From positions 1 through 64,000 of the forward strand of contig CAZGNV010000001.1 of the NCBI GenBank assembly GCA_964527835.1: DNA of 64,000 nt, written 5' to 3'. The notes below the pieces were generated by a model, which saw only the letters and a list, made by a program, of their open reading frames with translations, had not been told where the DNA came from and ran no database searches. This document shows positions 53,648 to 61,559 of this stretch, piece by piece. Source of the stretch: JAFDCJ01 sp964527835 (GTDB lineage: Bacteria > Desulfobacterota > Desulfobacteria > Desulfobacterales > JAFDCJ01). The position numbers and the translations under genes were made by a program. Positions within the stretch are counted from its first letter, which is position 1; the number at the start of each line of letters is the position of its first letter.

Positions 53648-55333
53648 ATGAAACTGACCGGTGCCAAGATTTTGATGGAAGTGCTCAAAGATGAAGGCGT
53701 GGATACCCTTTTCGGCTTTCCGGGGGGAGCCGTCATCGATATTTACGACGCCCTGGCCGAAACGGACATCAACCATGTGCTGGTGCGCCACGAACAGGGG
53801 GCCGTGCACGCGGCTGACGGGTATGCCCGGGCCAGCGGCAAAGTAGGCGTTTGCCTGGTAACCTCCGGTCCGGGAGCCACCAATACGGTCACCGGCATTG
53901 CGTCGGCCTACATGGATTCGATTCCCATTGTGGTGCTTTGCGGTCAGGTGCCGACCAGCTTGATCGGCAACGATGCCTTCCAGGAAGTGGACATCGTCGG
54001 CATCACCCGGCCCTGCACCAAGCACAATTACCTGGTGGCTTCGGTTGAAGACCTGGCCGCGACCATCAAGGAGGCCTTTCACCTGGCGCGCTCCGGCCGG
54101 CCGGGGCCGATTCTGGTGGACATTCCCAAGGATGTCACCAAGAACACCACCGACTATGCGCCGCTGGGTGAGGTCAGGATGAAATCCTACAATCCGAACT
54201 ACAACCCCAATATGAAGCAATTGAAAAAAGTCGCTGCCCTGGTTGAAAAAAGCCAGCGTCCTCTGATTTTCGCCGGTGGCGGGGTGATTCTTTCCGGCGC
54301 CTCCGAAGAACTGACCCAATTTGCCCGCGCCACCCGCATCCCGGTGACCGCCTCTCTCATGGGGCTGGGGGCCTTTCCCGGGTCCGATCCGCTGTGGCTC
54401 GGGATGCTGGGCATGCACGGCACCTACCGGGCCAACATGTGCACCTCGGCTTGTGATCTGATGATTGCCATCGGCGTGCGCTTCGACGACCGGGTGACCG
54501 GCAAAACAGACGCCTTTGCCGCCCAGGCCCAGATCGTGCACATCGACATCGACCCCACCTCGATCCGCAAAAACATCCCAGTCAGCATTCCCGTGGTAGG
54601 CGACTGCAAAATCAGCCTGCAGCACTTGAACCGCCTCATCAACCGCCAAGACCCCGCAGAGCTGAACGAAAAACGCAAAAACTGGTTCGACCAGATCGAT
54701 CAGTGGAAAAAAACCAACCCCCTGGCCTACCGCCAGGGGGAGATCATCAAACCCCAGTTCGTGGTGGAAAAGCTTTGGGAGCTGACCCGGGGCCAGGCCA
54801 TCATCACCACCGAGGTCGGCCAGAACCAGATGTGGGCTGCCCAGTACTATCACTTTGACCGCCCCAATCACTTCATCACCTCCGGCGGGCTGGGCTGCAT
54901 GGGCTTCGGCCTGCCGGCCGCCCTCGGGGCCCAGGTCGCCTGCCCCGATAAAATAGTCGTTGACATTGCCGGTGACGGCAGCATCCAGATGAACATCCAG
55001 GAGATGGCGACCGCCGTGCAGAGCAAACTGCCGGTCAAAGTGGTGATTCTGAACAACGGCTATCTGGGCATGGTGCGGCAGTGGCAGGAGCTGTTTTATG
55101 AGCGCCGCTATGCCTGCACCTGCATGGACTGCGCGCCGGACTTTGTAAAACTTGCCGAAGCCTACGGGGCCTGCGGACTGCGAGCTGAAAAGCCCGATGA
55201 GGTGGAGTCCGTGCTGGCCAGGGGACTTGAAACTCCCGGCCCGGTGATCATGGATTTTATCGTCGAAAAGGAAGAAGGCGTCTATCCCATGGTTCCGGCC
55301 GGGGCGCCGATCACCGAGATGCTGTTAGTGTAA
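53648..55333 (+). CDS. ilvB: acetolactate synthase large subunit
   Basis: 561 residues. TPP enzyme making acetolactate and acetohydroxybutyrate. The catalytic Glu lies in VRHEQGAVHAADGYAR, the cofactor motif begins AGDGSIQMN and ends ILNN, and a FAD-linked middle domain is present (IAIGVRFDDRVTGK). AAAGG lies upstream. It is first in ilvB-ilvN-ilvC and lies behind the attenuator. Confidence 0.97.
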   Translation: MKLTGAKILMEVLKDEGVDTLFGFPGGAVIDIYDALAETDINHVLVRHEQGAVHAADGYARASGKVGVCLVTSGPGATNTVTGIASAYMDSIPIVVLCGQVPTSLIGNDAFQEVDIVGITRPCTKHNYLVASVEDLAATIKEAFHLARSGRPGPILVDIPKDVTKNTTDYAPLGEVRMKSYNPNYNPNMKQLKKVAALVEKSQRPLIFAGGGVILSGASEELTQFARATRIPVTASLMGLGAFPGSDPLWLGMLGMHGTYRANMCTSACDLMIAIGVRFDDRVTGKTDAFAAQAQIVHIDIDPTSIRKNIPVSIPVVGDCKISLQHLNRLINRQDPAELNEKRKNWFDQIDQWKKTNPLAYRQGEIIKPQFVVEKLWELTRGQAIITTEVGQNQMWAAQYYHFDRPNHFITSGGLGCMGFGLPAALGAQVACPDKIVVDIAGDGSIQMNIQEMATAVQSKLPVKVVILNNGYLGMVRQWQELFYERRYACTCMDCAPDFVKLAEAYGACGLRAEKPDEVESVLARGLETPGPVIMDFIVEKEEGVYPMVPAGAPITEMLLV

Positions 55334-55349
55334 GCAAAGGATCTTTATT

Positions 55350-55838
55350 ATGGAAGCAGAAAAACACATCATGACCATGCTGGTGGACAATCAGCCCGGC
55401 GTGCTTTCCCGGGTGGTGGGACTGTTCAGCGGCAAAGGCTTTAACATTGAAAGCCTGTGCACGGCCCCCACCATGGACCCCCAGGTGTCGCGGATTACCA
55501 TCGTGACCAAGGCCAATCCCCCGGTCATCGAACAGATTGAAAAGCAGCTGCGCAAGCTGATCAATGTCATCAAGCTCAGGGACATGACGGGTCCCCGGGC
55601 CGTCAAACGGGAAATGGCCCTGATTTGCGTGAACGCCAAGGCTGAACACCGGGCCGAGATTCTGCGCATTGTGGATATTTTCCGCTGCAAGGTGGTCGAT
55701 ACCGGATTTGAGCATTACATCATCGAAGCGACCGGTGATGAAGCCAAGTTGGCCGCTCTGATCAACCTGCTGCGGCCCATGGGCATCCAAAAACTGGCCC
55801 GCAGCGGAGCGCTGGCACTATACCGGGAACCAAACTAA
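55350..55838 (+). CDS. ilvN: acetolactate synthase small (regulatory) subunit
   Basis: 162 residues: ACT domain (TMLVDNQPGVLSRVVGLFSG) and the C-terminal activating domain with REMALICVNAK and the LLRPMGIQKLARSG end. It confers valine feedback control on IlvB. It starts 16 bases after ilvB. Confidence 0.96.
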   Translation: MEAEKHIMTMLVDNQPGVLSRVVGLFSGKGFNIESLCTAPTMDPQVSRITIVTKANPPVIEQIEKQLRKLINVIKLRDMTGPRAVKREMALICVNAKAEHRAEILRIVDIFRCKVVDTGFEHYIIEATGDEAKLAALINLLRPMGIQKLARSGALALYREPN

Positions 55839-55853
55839 TAAAGCGAGGAGAAC

Positions 55854-56909
55854 ATGGCACAATTTGATTTTGGCGGCGTGATGGAAGAAGTGATTACCTC
55901 TGATGAATTTTCTCTGCAAAAAGCCCGCGAGGTGCTGGCGGATGAAACCGTGGCCGTTCTGGGATACGGCGTCCAGGGACCGGGACAGGCGCTGAACATG
56001 CGCGACAGCGGCATTCGTGTAATCGTCGGCCAGCGCCGGGGGGGCGACTCCTGGCAGCGGGCCGTGGCAGACGGCTTTATCCCCGGCGAAAGCCTTTTTG
56101 AACTGGAAGCAGCGGCCCGGCAGGCCACCGTCATCCAGTTTCTGCTTTCCGATGCGGGCCAGGTCGCCGCTTGGCCGCAGATCAGGGATTGTCTCAATCA
56201 GGGCGATGTCCTGTATTTTTCCCACGGATTCGGCATTGTCTACAGCGACCAGACCGGCATTGTTCCGCCCGATAACGTGGACGTGGTGCTGGTGGCACCC
56301 AAGGGCTCCGGGCGCACCGTGCGCACCAACTTCCTGGACGGTAGCGGTATCAATTCCAGTTTTGCGGTGTACCAGGATTTTACCGGCAAGGCCCGGGAAA
56401 GGGCCCTGGCCCTGGGCATCGCCATCGGTTCGGGGTATCTGTTTCCCACCACTTTTGAAAAGGAAGTCCACAGCGATTTGACCGGCGAGCGCGGAGTTCT
56501 GATGGGCTGTCTGGCAGGGGTCATGGAAGCCCAGTACCGCTTGCTGCGCCAGCATGGCCACAGCCCCAGTGAGGCCTTCAATGAAACCGTGGAAGAACTC
56601 ACCCAGAGCCTGATCCGGCTGGTGGCCGAAAACGGCATGGACTGGATGTTTGCCAACTGCTCGACCACCGCCCAGCGCGGCGCCCTGGACTGGGCGCCGA
56701 AGTTTCGGGATGCCGTCGCCCCGGTCTTTGACGACCTGTATGCCAGGGTCATTTCCGGTGAAGAGACGCGCCGGGTGCTGGAAGCCAACAGCGCAACGGA
56801 TTATCGTCAAAAGCTGCAAAAAGAACTGGATGCAATCAAAAATTCGGAGATGTGGCGCGCCGGCGCCGCCGTGCGCTCACTGAGACCGGAAAACCGAAAA
56901 AAAGGATAG
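55854..56909 (+). CDS. ilvC: ketol-acid reductoisomerase
   Basis: 351 residues. The NADPH site reads GYGVQGPGQALNMRDSG, a variant seen in plant/Bacteroidetes-like KARI rather than the GYGSQGHAHA of most Proteobacteria. The Mg-binding acidic residues (HSDLTGERGVLMG) and a second catalytic domain (ECVMEAQYR-like; NETVEELTQS) are present. It makes dihydroxy-isovalerate and -methylvalerate. Stop is UAG, followed soon by a dispersed repeat. Confidence 0.93.
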   Translation: MAQFDFGGVMEEVITSDEFSLQKAREVLADETVAVLGYGVQGPGQALNMRDSGIRVIVGQRRGGDSWQRAVADGFIPGESLFELEAAARQATVIQFLLSDAGQVAAWPQIRDCLNQGDVLYFSHGFGIVYSDQTGIVPPDNVDVVLVAPKGSGRTVRTNFLDGSGINSSFAVYQDFTGKARERALALGIAIGSGYLFPTTFEKEVHSDLTGERGVLMGCLAGVMEAQYRLLRQHGHSPSEAFNETVEELTQSLIRLVAENGMDWMFANCSTTAQRGALDWAPKFRDAVAPVFDDLYARVISGEETRRVLEANSATDYRQKLQKELDAIKNSEMWRAGAAVRSLRPENRKKG

Positions 56910-56923
56910 ACAGTCCATTATTT

Positions 56924-57116
56924 TGATGAACCCGCAAAAAAGTCATTTTCGAGCGCTATCAACCCTTTTCGGAAAAAGAGCGGTGAAGGGTTGCGCGTTA
57001 AAAATTGCAAGCTGTTTGAGGAGCTGGCGACGAGTTCTTGCAATTTAGCGAAACCCTTCACCGCTCCCGAAAAGGCTTGCCTAAGCGAGAAAATTCGACT
57101 TTTTGCGACTTCATCA
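56924..57116. repeat. dispersed nested palindrome, full copy B
   Basis: The cleanest copy, 193 bp. Outer arms begin TGATGAACCCGCAAAAAAG and end TTTTTGCGACTTCATCA. Middle stem GAGCGGTGAAGGGTT (56978-56992) pairs perfectly with AACCCTTCACCGCTC (57052-57066). Tip stem AAATTGCAAG (57002-57011) pairs perfectly with CTTGCAATTT (57037-57046). The 25-base loop (57012-57036) is identical to copy A. It separates ilvC from cimA. Confidence 0.92.
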
Positions 57117-57142
57117 ATATTATAAAAAGCTGGAGAAAGATC

Positions 57143-58798
57143 ATGGAACCCGTACTGCTTTACGACACCACCCTGCGCGACGGCACCCAGGGAGAAAACA
57201 TCACCTTCAGCGCCGAAGAGAAGGTCAAGATTGCGCTGCGGCTGGATGATTTCGGCATCCATTACATCGAAGGCGGCTGGCCCGGCTCCAATCCCCGGGA
57301 CATGCAGTTTTTCGATCTGGCCCGGCGGGTGAATTTCAAAACCAGCCGGCTGGTGGCCTTCGGCTCCACCCGCCGGCCCGGCATCCAGCCGGCCGAGGAT
57401 GCCAACCTGCAGGCGCTGCTGGACAGTGAAACCCCGGCGGTGGCCATCTTCGGCAAAACCTGGGATCTGCACGTCGAGCAGGTCATGGACAACAGCCTGG
57501 AAGAAAATCTGGCCATGATCCGCGACAGCGTCCAGTACCTGAAAGCCAACGGACGTGAGGTCATCTACGATGCGGAGCATTTTTTCGACGGCTATAAAAC
57601 CAATGCCGACTATGCCGTCGAGACGCTCAGCGCCGCCCTGGAGGGCGGAGCGGATTTTATCGTCCTGTGTGACACAAACGGCGGCAGCCTGCCGACTGAA
57701 ATCGAGGCCATCTTCCGCACGGTGCGTACATCCATTGAAGCGCGTAATGGAAAAAGCAGCGCTGCCGGCGCGGTGCGCTGGGGCATCCATGCCCACAACG
57801 ACTGCGGCCTGGCGGTGGCCAACTCCCTGGCGGCGGTCAATGCCGGCGCCGGCATGGTCCACGGGACCATCAACGGCTACGGTGAAAGGTGCGGCAATGC
57901 CGACTTGACTTCGATCATTCCCCTACTGGTGCTCAAAATGGATCGCCCCAGCGTGAGCCGTCAAAACCTGGCCAAGCTGAAACATCTTTCCCGGTTTGTC
58001 AGCGAAACCGCCAACCAGGTGCCTTTCAACAACCGGCCTTTTGTGGGCAAAAGCGCGTTTGCCCACAAGGGCGGCATCCATGTCAGCGCCATCATGAAAG
58101 TTCCCCGGGCCTACGAACACATGGATCCGGCCCTGGTGGGCAATCAGCGGCGGGTGCTGGTTTCCGATCTGTCGGGCAAAAGCAACGTGGAATTCAAAGC
58201 CCGGGAGCTGGGAATCGAGCTGGGCGGCAACGGGTACGACAGCAGCCAGATTGTCGCCGAAATCAAGCAGCTGGAACAGCAGGGCTACCAGTTTGACGTT
58301 GCCGATGGATCCTTCCGGATCCTGATGGAAAAATTTACCGATCAGTTTGAACCCCTGTTCTCCCTGGAGTCCTTCAGGGTGACCATCGAAAAAGACAAGG
58401 ACCACCCGTGCACCTCCCATGCGACGGTGAAAATATCGGTGGGCAGCCAGCAGGAGATCACCGCCGCCGAGGGGTACGGTCCGGTCAGCGCCCTGGACAA
58501 TGCCCTGCGAAAAGCCCTGGACAAGTTCTTCCCGGACCTGGACACCATGCAGCTGGTGGATTTCAAGGTGCGGGTCATCGACGGCGTGCGGGGAACGGCC
58601 GCCAAAGTGCGGGTGTTCATCGAATCGCGGGACCAGGATCAAATCTGGAGCACCATCGGGGTGTCCGAGGACATCATCGAAGCCAGCTGGCAGGCCCTGG
58701 CAGACAGCTTCCAGTACAAGCTGGCCCATGAAAAACGAATCCGCAGCCGGCCCACTCCCTCCCAGACGGAGCTGCCGCTGTTCGGCAATCAGGTGTAA
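57143..58798 (+). CDS. cimA: (R)-citramalate synthase
   Basis: 551 residues from ATG 57143 (GGAGAAAG upstream; the longer frame runs into the repeat). HMGL-like barrel with LYDTTLRDGTQGENITF, GGWPGSNPRD and HAHNDCGLAV, and a C-terminal regulatory LeuA-dimer-type domain. The -GTQGEN- and EGGWPGSNP pattern is that of CimA rather than LeuA. It condenses pyruvate and acetyl-CoA for isoleucine made without threonine deaminase; no ilvA is in view. Confidence 0.93.
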   Translation: MEPVLLYDTTLRDGTQGENITFSAEEKVKIALRLDDFGIHYIEGGWPGSNPRDMQFFDLARRVNFKTSRLVAFGSTRRPGIQPAEDANLQALLDSETPAVAIFGKTWDLHVEQVMDNSLEENLAMIRDSVQYLKANGREVIYDAEHFFDGYKTNADYAVETLSAALEGGADFIVLCDTNGGSLPTEIEAIFRTVRTSIEARNGKSSAAGAVRWGIHAHNDCGLAVANSLAAVNAGAGMVHGTINGYGERCGNADLTSIIPLLVLKMDRPSVSRQNLAKLKHLSRFVSETANQVPFNNRPFVGKSAFAHKGGIHVSAIMKVPRAYEHMDPALVGNQRRVLVSDLSGKSNVEFKARELGIELGGNGYDSSQIVAEIKQLEQQGYQFDVADGSFRILMEKFTDQFEPLFSLESFRVTIEKDKDHPCTSHATVKISVGSQQEITAAEGYGPVSALDNALRKALDKFFPDLDTMQLVDFKVRVIDGVRGTAAKVRVFIESRDQDQIWSTIGVSEDIIEASWQALADSFQYKLAHEKRIRSRPTPSQTELPLFGNQV

Positions 58799-58840
58799 GG
58801 GCCAAGGAGTAAACCAGCAATGCAAAAGAAAGGACCCCCT

Positions 58841-58865
58841 GCCGCAGGAAATCGATTCCTGCGGC
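58841..58865 (+). repeat. perfect 10-bp inverted repeat between cimA and leuA
   Basis: GCCGCAGGAA (58841-58850) and TTCCTGCGGC (58856-58865) with loop ATCGA. No T run follows, so it is not a standard terminator. Just after it, TGATGAACACGTAAAAAATT (58925-58944) looks like a remnant of the dispersed repeat arm. Confidence 0.7.
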
Positions 58866-58957
58866 CCATGCTCCCGGCGGCGATATTCAAACAGCGCGTC
58901 CATGGACAATCAAAGATCAAGCCTGATGAACACGTAAAAAATTAAGGGAACAAAAAG

Positions 58958-60496
58958 ATGAGCAACCGCGTCATTATTTTCGACACCACCCTGCGGGACG
59001 GCGAACAGTCTCCCGGGGCCAGCATGAACACCGCCGAAAAGCTGAGACTGGCCACCCAGCTGGAAAAACTGGGCGTCGATGTGCTGGAGGCCGGATTTCC
59101 GGCCGCCTCTGAAGGAGACCTCGAGGCCGTCGCCCGCATTGCCGGCAAACTGCAGAAAACCGAAGTGGCGGCCCTGGCCCGCACTTCCCGGGAGGATATC
59201 GATCGGGCCTGGCAGGCGATCAGCCATGCGGCCAAGCCCCGCATTCACACTTTCATCGCCACCTCCGACCTGCACCTGGAATACAAACTGAAAATGACCC
59301 GCGAGCAGGTCATTGAAGCCGCCGTGCAGGCGGTCAAATACGCCCGCACCCTGACCGATAGCATCGAATTTTCGGCCGAAGACGGGTCCCGCAGCGACCG
59401 CGACTTTTTGTGCCGTGTTTTTGAAGCCGCCATCGAGGCCGGCGCCACGACCATCAACCTGCCGGACACCGTGGGCTATGCGGTGCCCGAGGAGTTTGCG
59501 GACCTGGTCAGCTATGTCATCGCCCACACGCCCAACATCCACCGGGCGACGCTCAGCGTGCACTGCCACAACGACCTGGGGCTGGCGACCGCCAACACCA
59601 TCGCGGCCGTCAAGGCCGGCGCCCGCCAGGCCGAGGTTACCATCAACGGCATCGGAGAAAGGGCCGGCAACACTTCCCTGGAAGAGGTCGTCATGGCCCT
59701 GCACACCCGCAGAAATTTTTTGGAGCTGGACACCGGCATTCGCACCGAGCACATTCATCCCACCAGCCGCCTGGTCAGCATGATCACCGGCATCATGGTG
59801 CAGCCCAACAAGGCCGTTGTGGGCGCCAATGCGTTTGCCCATGAAGCCGGCATCCACCAGGACGGCGTGCTGAAAAACCCCATGACCTATGAAATCATGC
59901 GCCCGGAGACCATCGGCCTGAGCGCCAGCAAACTGGTGCTGGGCAAACATTCCGGCCGACATGCCCTGCGAACCCATTTAAAGCAGATGGGCTATGATCT
60001 TTCCGACGAGGAACTCAACCTGGTTTTTGACAAGTTCAAGGAGCTGGCCGACAAGAAAAAGCAGATTGTGGACGAAGACCTGGAAGTGATTGTTACCGAA
60101 GGCATCCTGCGCACCAGCGACGTGTTCAAGCTTGAATACCTGCACGTCACGGCGGGCACCACGGTGTTGCCCATGGCCAGCGTGAAGCTGGACATCAACG
60201 GCCGCAGCGTTCAGGGAGCCGGCTACGGCAACGGCCCCATCGATGCCGCTTTCAACACCATCGCCAAGCTGGCCGGCACCCAATCCGAGCTGCTGCGCTT
60301 TTCGATCAGTGCGCTGACCGGCGGCACCGACGCCCAGGGCGAAGTCACGGTGCGGCTGCGGGAAAACGGCCTGGTGGCTCTGGGAAAAGGTGCCGATCCG
60401 GACATCATCACGGCCAGTGCCAAGGCCTACGTCAACGGATTAAATCGCATGGAATACCTGAAAACCCATCCCGTCAAAGAAGCAGTGCTGGTATAA
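58958..60496 (+). CDS. leuA: 2-isopropylmalate synthase
   Basis: 512 residues. IFDTTLRDGEQSPGASM, the HCHNDLGLATAN motif and HEAGIHQDGVLKN are typical. A C-terminal leucine-feedback domain (about 390-505) is present. It begins leucine synthesis; leuC, leuD and leuB are not in the window. It converges with pyrD, with stops two bases apart. Confidence 0.96.
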   Translation: MSNRVIIFDTTLRDGEQSPGASMNTAEKLRLATQLEKLGVDVLEAGFPAASEGDLEAVARIAGKLQKTEVAALARTSREDIDRAWQAISHAAKPRIHTFIATSDLHLEYKLKMTREQVIEAAVQAVKYARTLTDSIEFSAEDGSRSDRDFLCRVFEAAIEAGATTINLPDTVGYAVPEEFADLVSYVIAHTPNIHRATLSVHCHNDLGLATANTIAAVKAGARQAEVTINGIGERAGNTSLEEVVMALHTRRNFLELDTGIRTEHIHPTSRLVSMITGIMVQPNKAVVGANAFAHEAGIHQDGVLKNPMTYEIMRPETIGLSASKLVLGKHSGRHALRTHLKQMGYDLSDEELNLVFDKFKELADKKKQIVDEDLEVIVTEGILRTSDVFKLEYLHVTAGTTVLPMASVKLDINGRSVQGAGYGNGPIDAAFNTIAKLAGTQSELLRFSISALTGGTDAQGEVTVRLRENGLVALGKGADPDIITASAKAYVNGLNRMEYLKTHPVKEAVLV

Positions 60497-60498
60497 AG

Positions 60499-61419
60499 TC
60501 AGACTTCAAGGGTCCCGATGATGTCCGCCACGGCAGCGATGTTGTGGCCGGACAGAAAGCTCTCAAGACCCTCGATGATCTCGATGGTGGCCCGCGGGTT
60601 GACAAAGTTGGCGGTGCCCACCTGGACCGCCGCTGCTCCGGCAATTAAAAACTCCAGCGCATCTTCAGCCGTCATGATGCCGCCGATGCCGATAACGGGA
60701 ATTTGCACCGCCTGCGCCGCCTGCCAGACCATGCGCAGGGCAACGGGTTTGATGGCCGGCCCCGACAGGCCCCCAATAACATTGGCCAGCCGGGGCCGGC
60801 GGGTCTCAATGTCGATGGCCATGGCGCTGATCGTATTGATCAATGAAAGGCAGTCTGCCCCGGCTGCTTCCACGGTGGCGGCGATGGCGCCGATGTCGGT
60901 GACATTGGGCGACAGCTTGACGATCAACGGCTTTGATGTCTGCTCGCGCACGGACCGGGTGACACTGAAGGCGGCCTTGGGATCGACGCCGAAGGCCATC
61001 CCCCCGGCCTTGACATTGGGGCATGAAATGTTGACCTCGATTCCGGCAACGGCCTCAACGGCGTCAAGGCGCCGGGCCAGCTGGGCGTACTCGGCTTCGA
61101 GTTGCCCGTAAATATTGGCGATGAGCGGAACGGTCAGCTGCTGCAGAAAAGGAATTTTTTGGGCGATGAACGCCTCGATGCCGACATTTTCCAGCCCGAT
61201 GGCGTTGATCATGCCGCAGGGGGTTTCAACGATTCGCGGCGGCGGGTTCCCCTTGGCGGGCGCTGATGACAATCCTTTGACGACAATGGCGCCCAGGCGG
61301 TTCAAGTCCATCAGCGCTTCAAATTCCCGGCCGTAGCCGAAGGTGCCCGAGGCCGTCATCACCGGGTTTTGCAGCTTCAGCCCGCCGATGTCTGTCTGTA
61401 AATCCGGTCTTGTGGCCAT
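60499..61419 (-). CDS. pyrD: dihydroorotate dehydrogenase catalytic subunit (class 1B)
   Basis: 306 residues. FMN barrel with NPVMTASGTFGYG, and the class-1 catalytic cysteine in INISCPNVKAGG, and the FMN phosphate loop GVGGIMTAEDA-like GIGGIMTAEDALEF. Class 1B normally works with the Fe-S/FAD subunit PyrK, which is not beside it. Confidence 0.94.
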   Translation of the reverse strand: MATRPDLQTDIGGLKLQNPVMTASGTFGYGREFEALMDLNRLGAIVVKGLSSAPAKGNPPPRIVETPCGMINAIGLENVGIEAFIAQKIPFLQQLTVPLIANIYGQLEAEYAQLARRLDAVEAVAGIEVNISCPNVKAGGMAFGVDPKAAFSVTRSVREQTSKPLIVKLSPNVTDIGAIAATVEAAGADCLSLINTISAMAIDIETRRPRLANVIGGLSGPAIKPVALRMVWQAAQAVQIPVIGIGGIMTAEDALEFLIAGAAAVQVGTANFVNPRATIEIIEGLESFLSGHNIAAVADIIGTLEV

Positions 61420-61559
61420 TGCATATCCTGCCGTCTCATCCTGTTAATCATTGCCAAAGCGGTGCGTTTAGCGATATATAAATTATCCGCCCGCAATTGG
61501 CAAGTCGTTGTTGGCCATGGGTTCATTAAATGCTTCAGCCTTGAGGATTGCATCGAACA

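Noticed and set aside
53588..54871. 427-codon open frame antisense to ilvB
   Set aside because: It is the complement of a GC-rich, strongly coding gene; its product is low-complexity Gly/His-rich sequence with no motifs.
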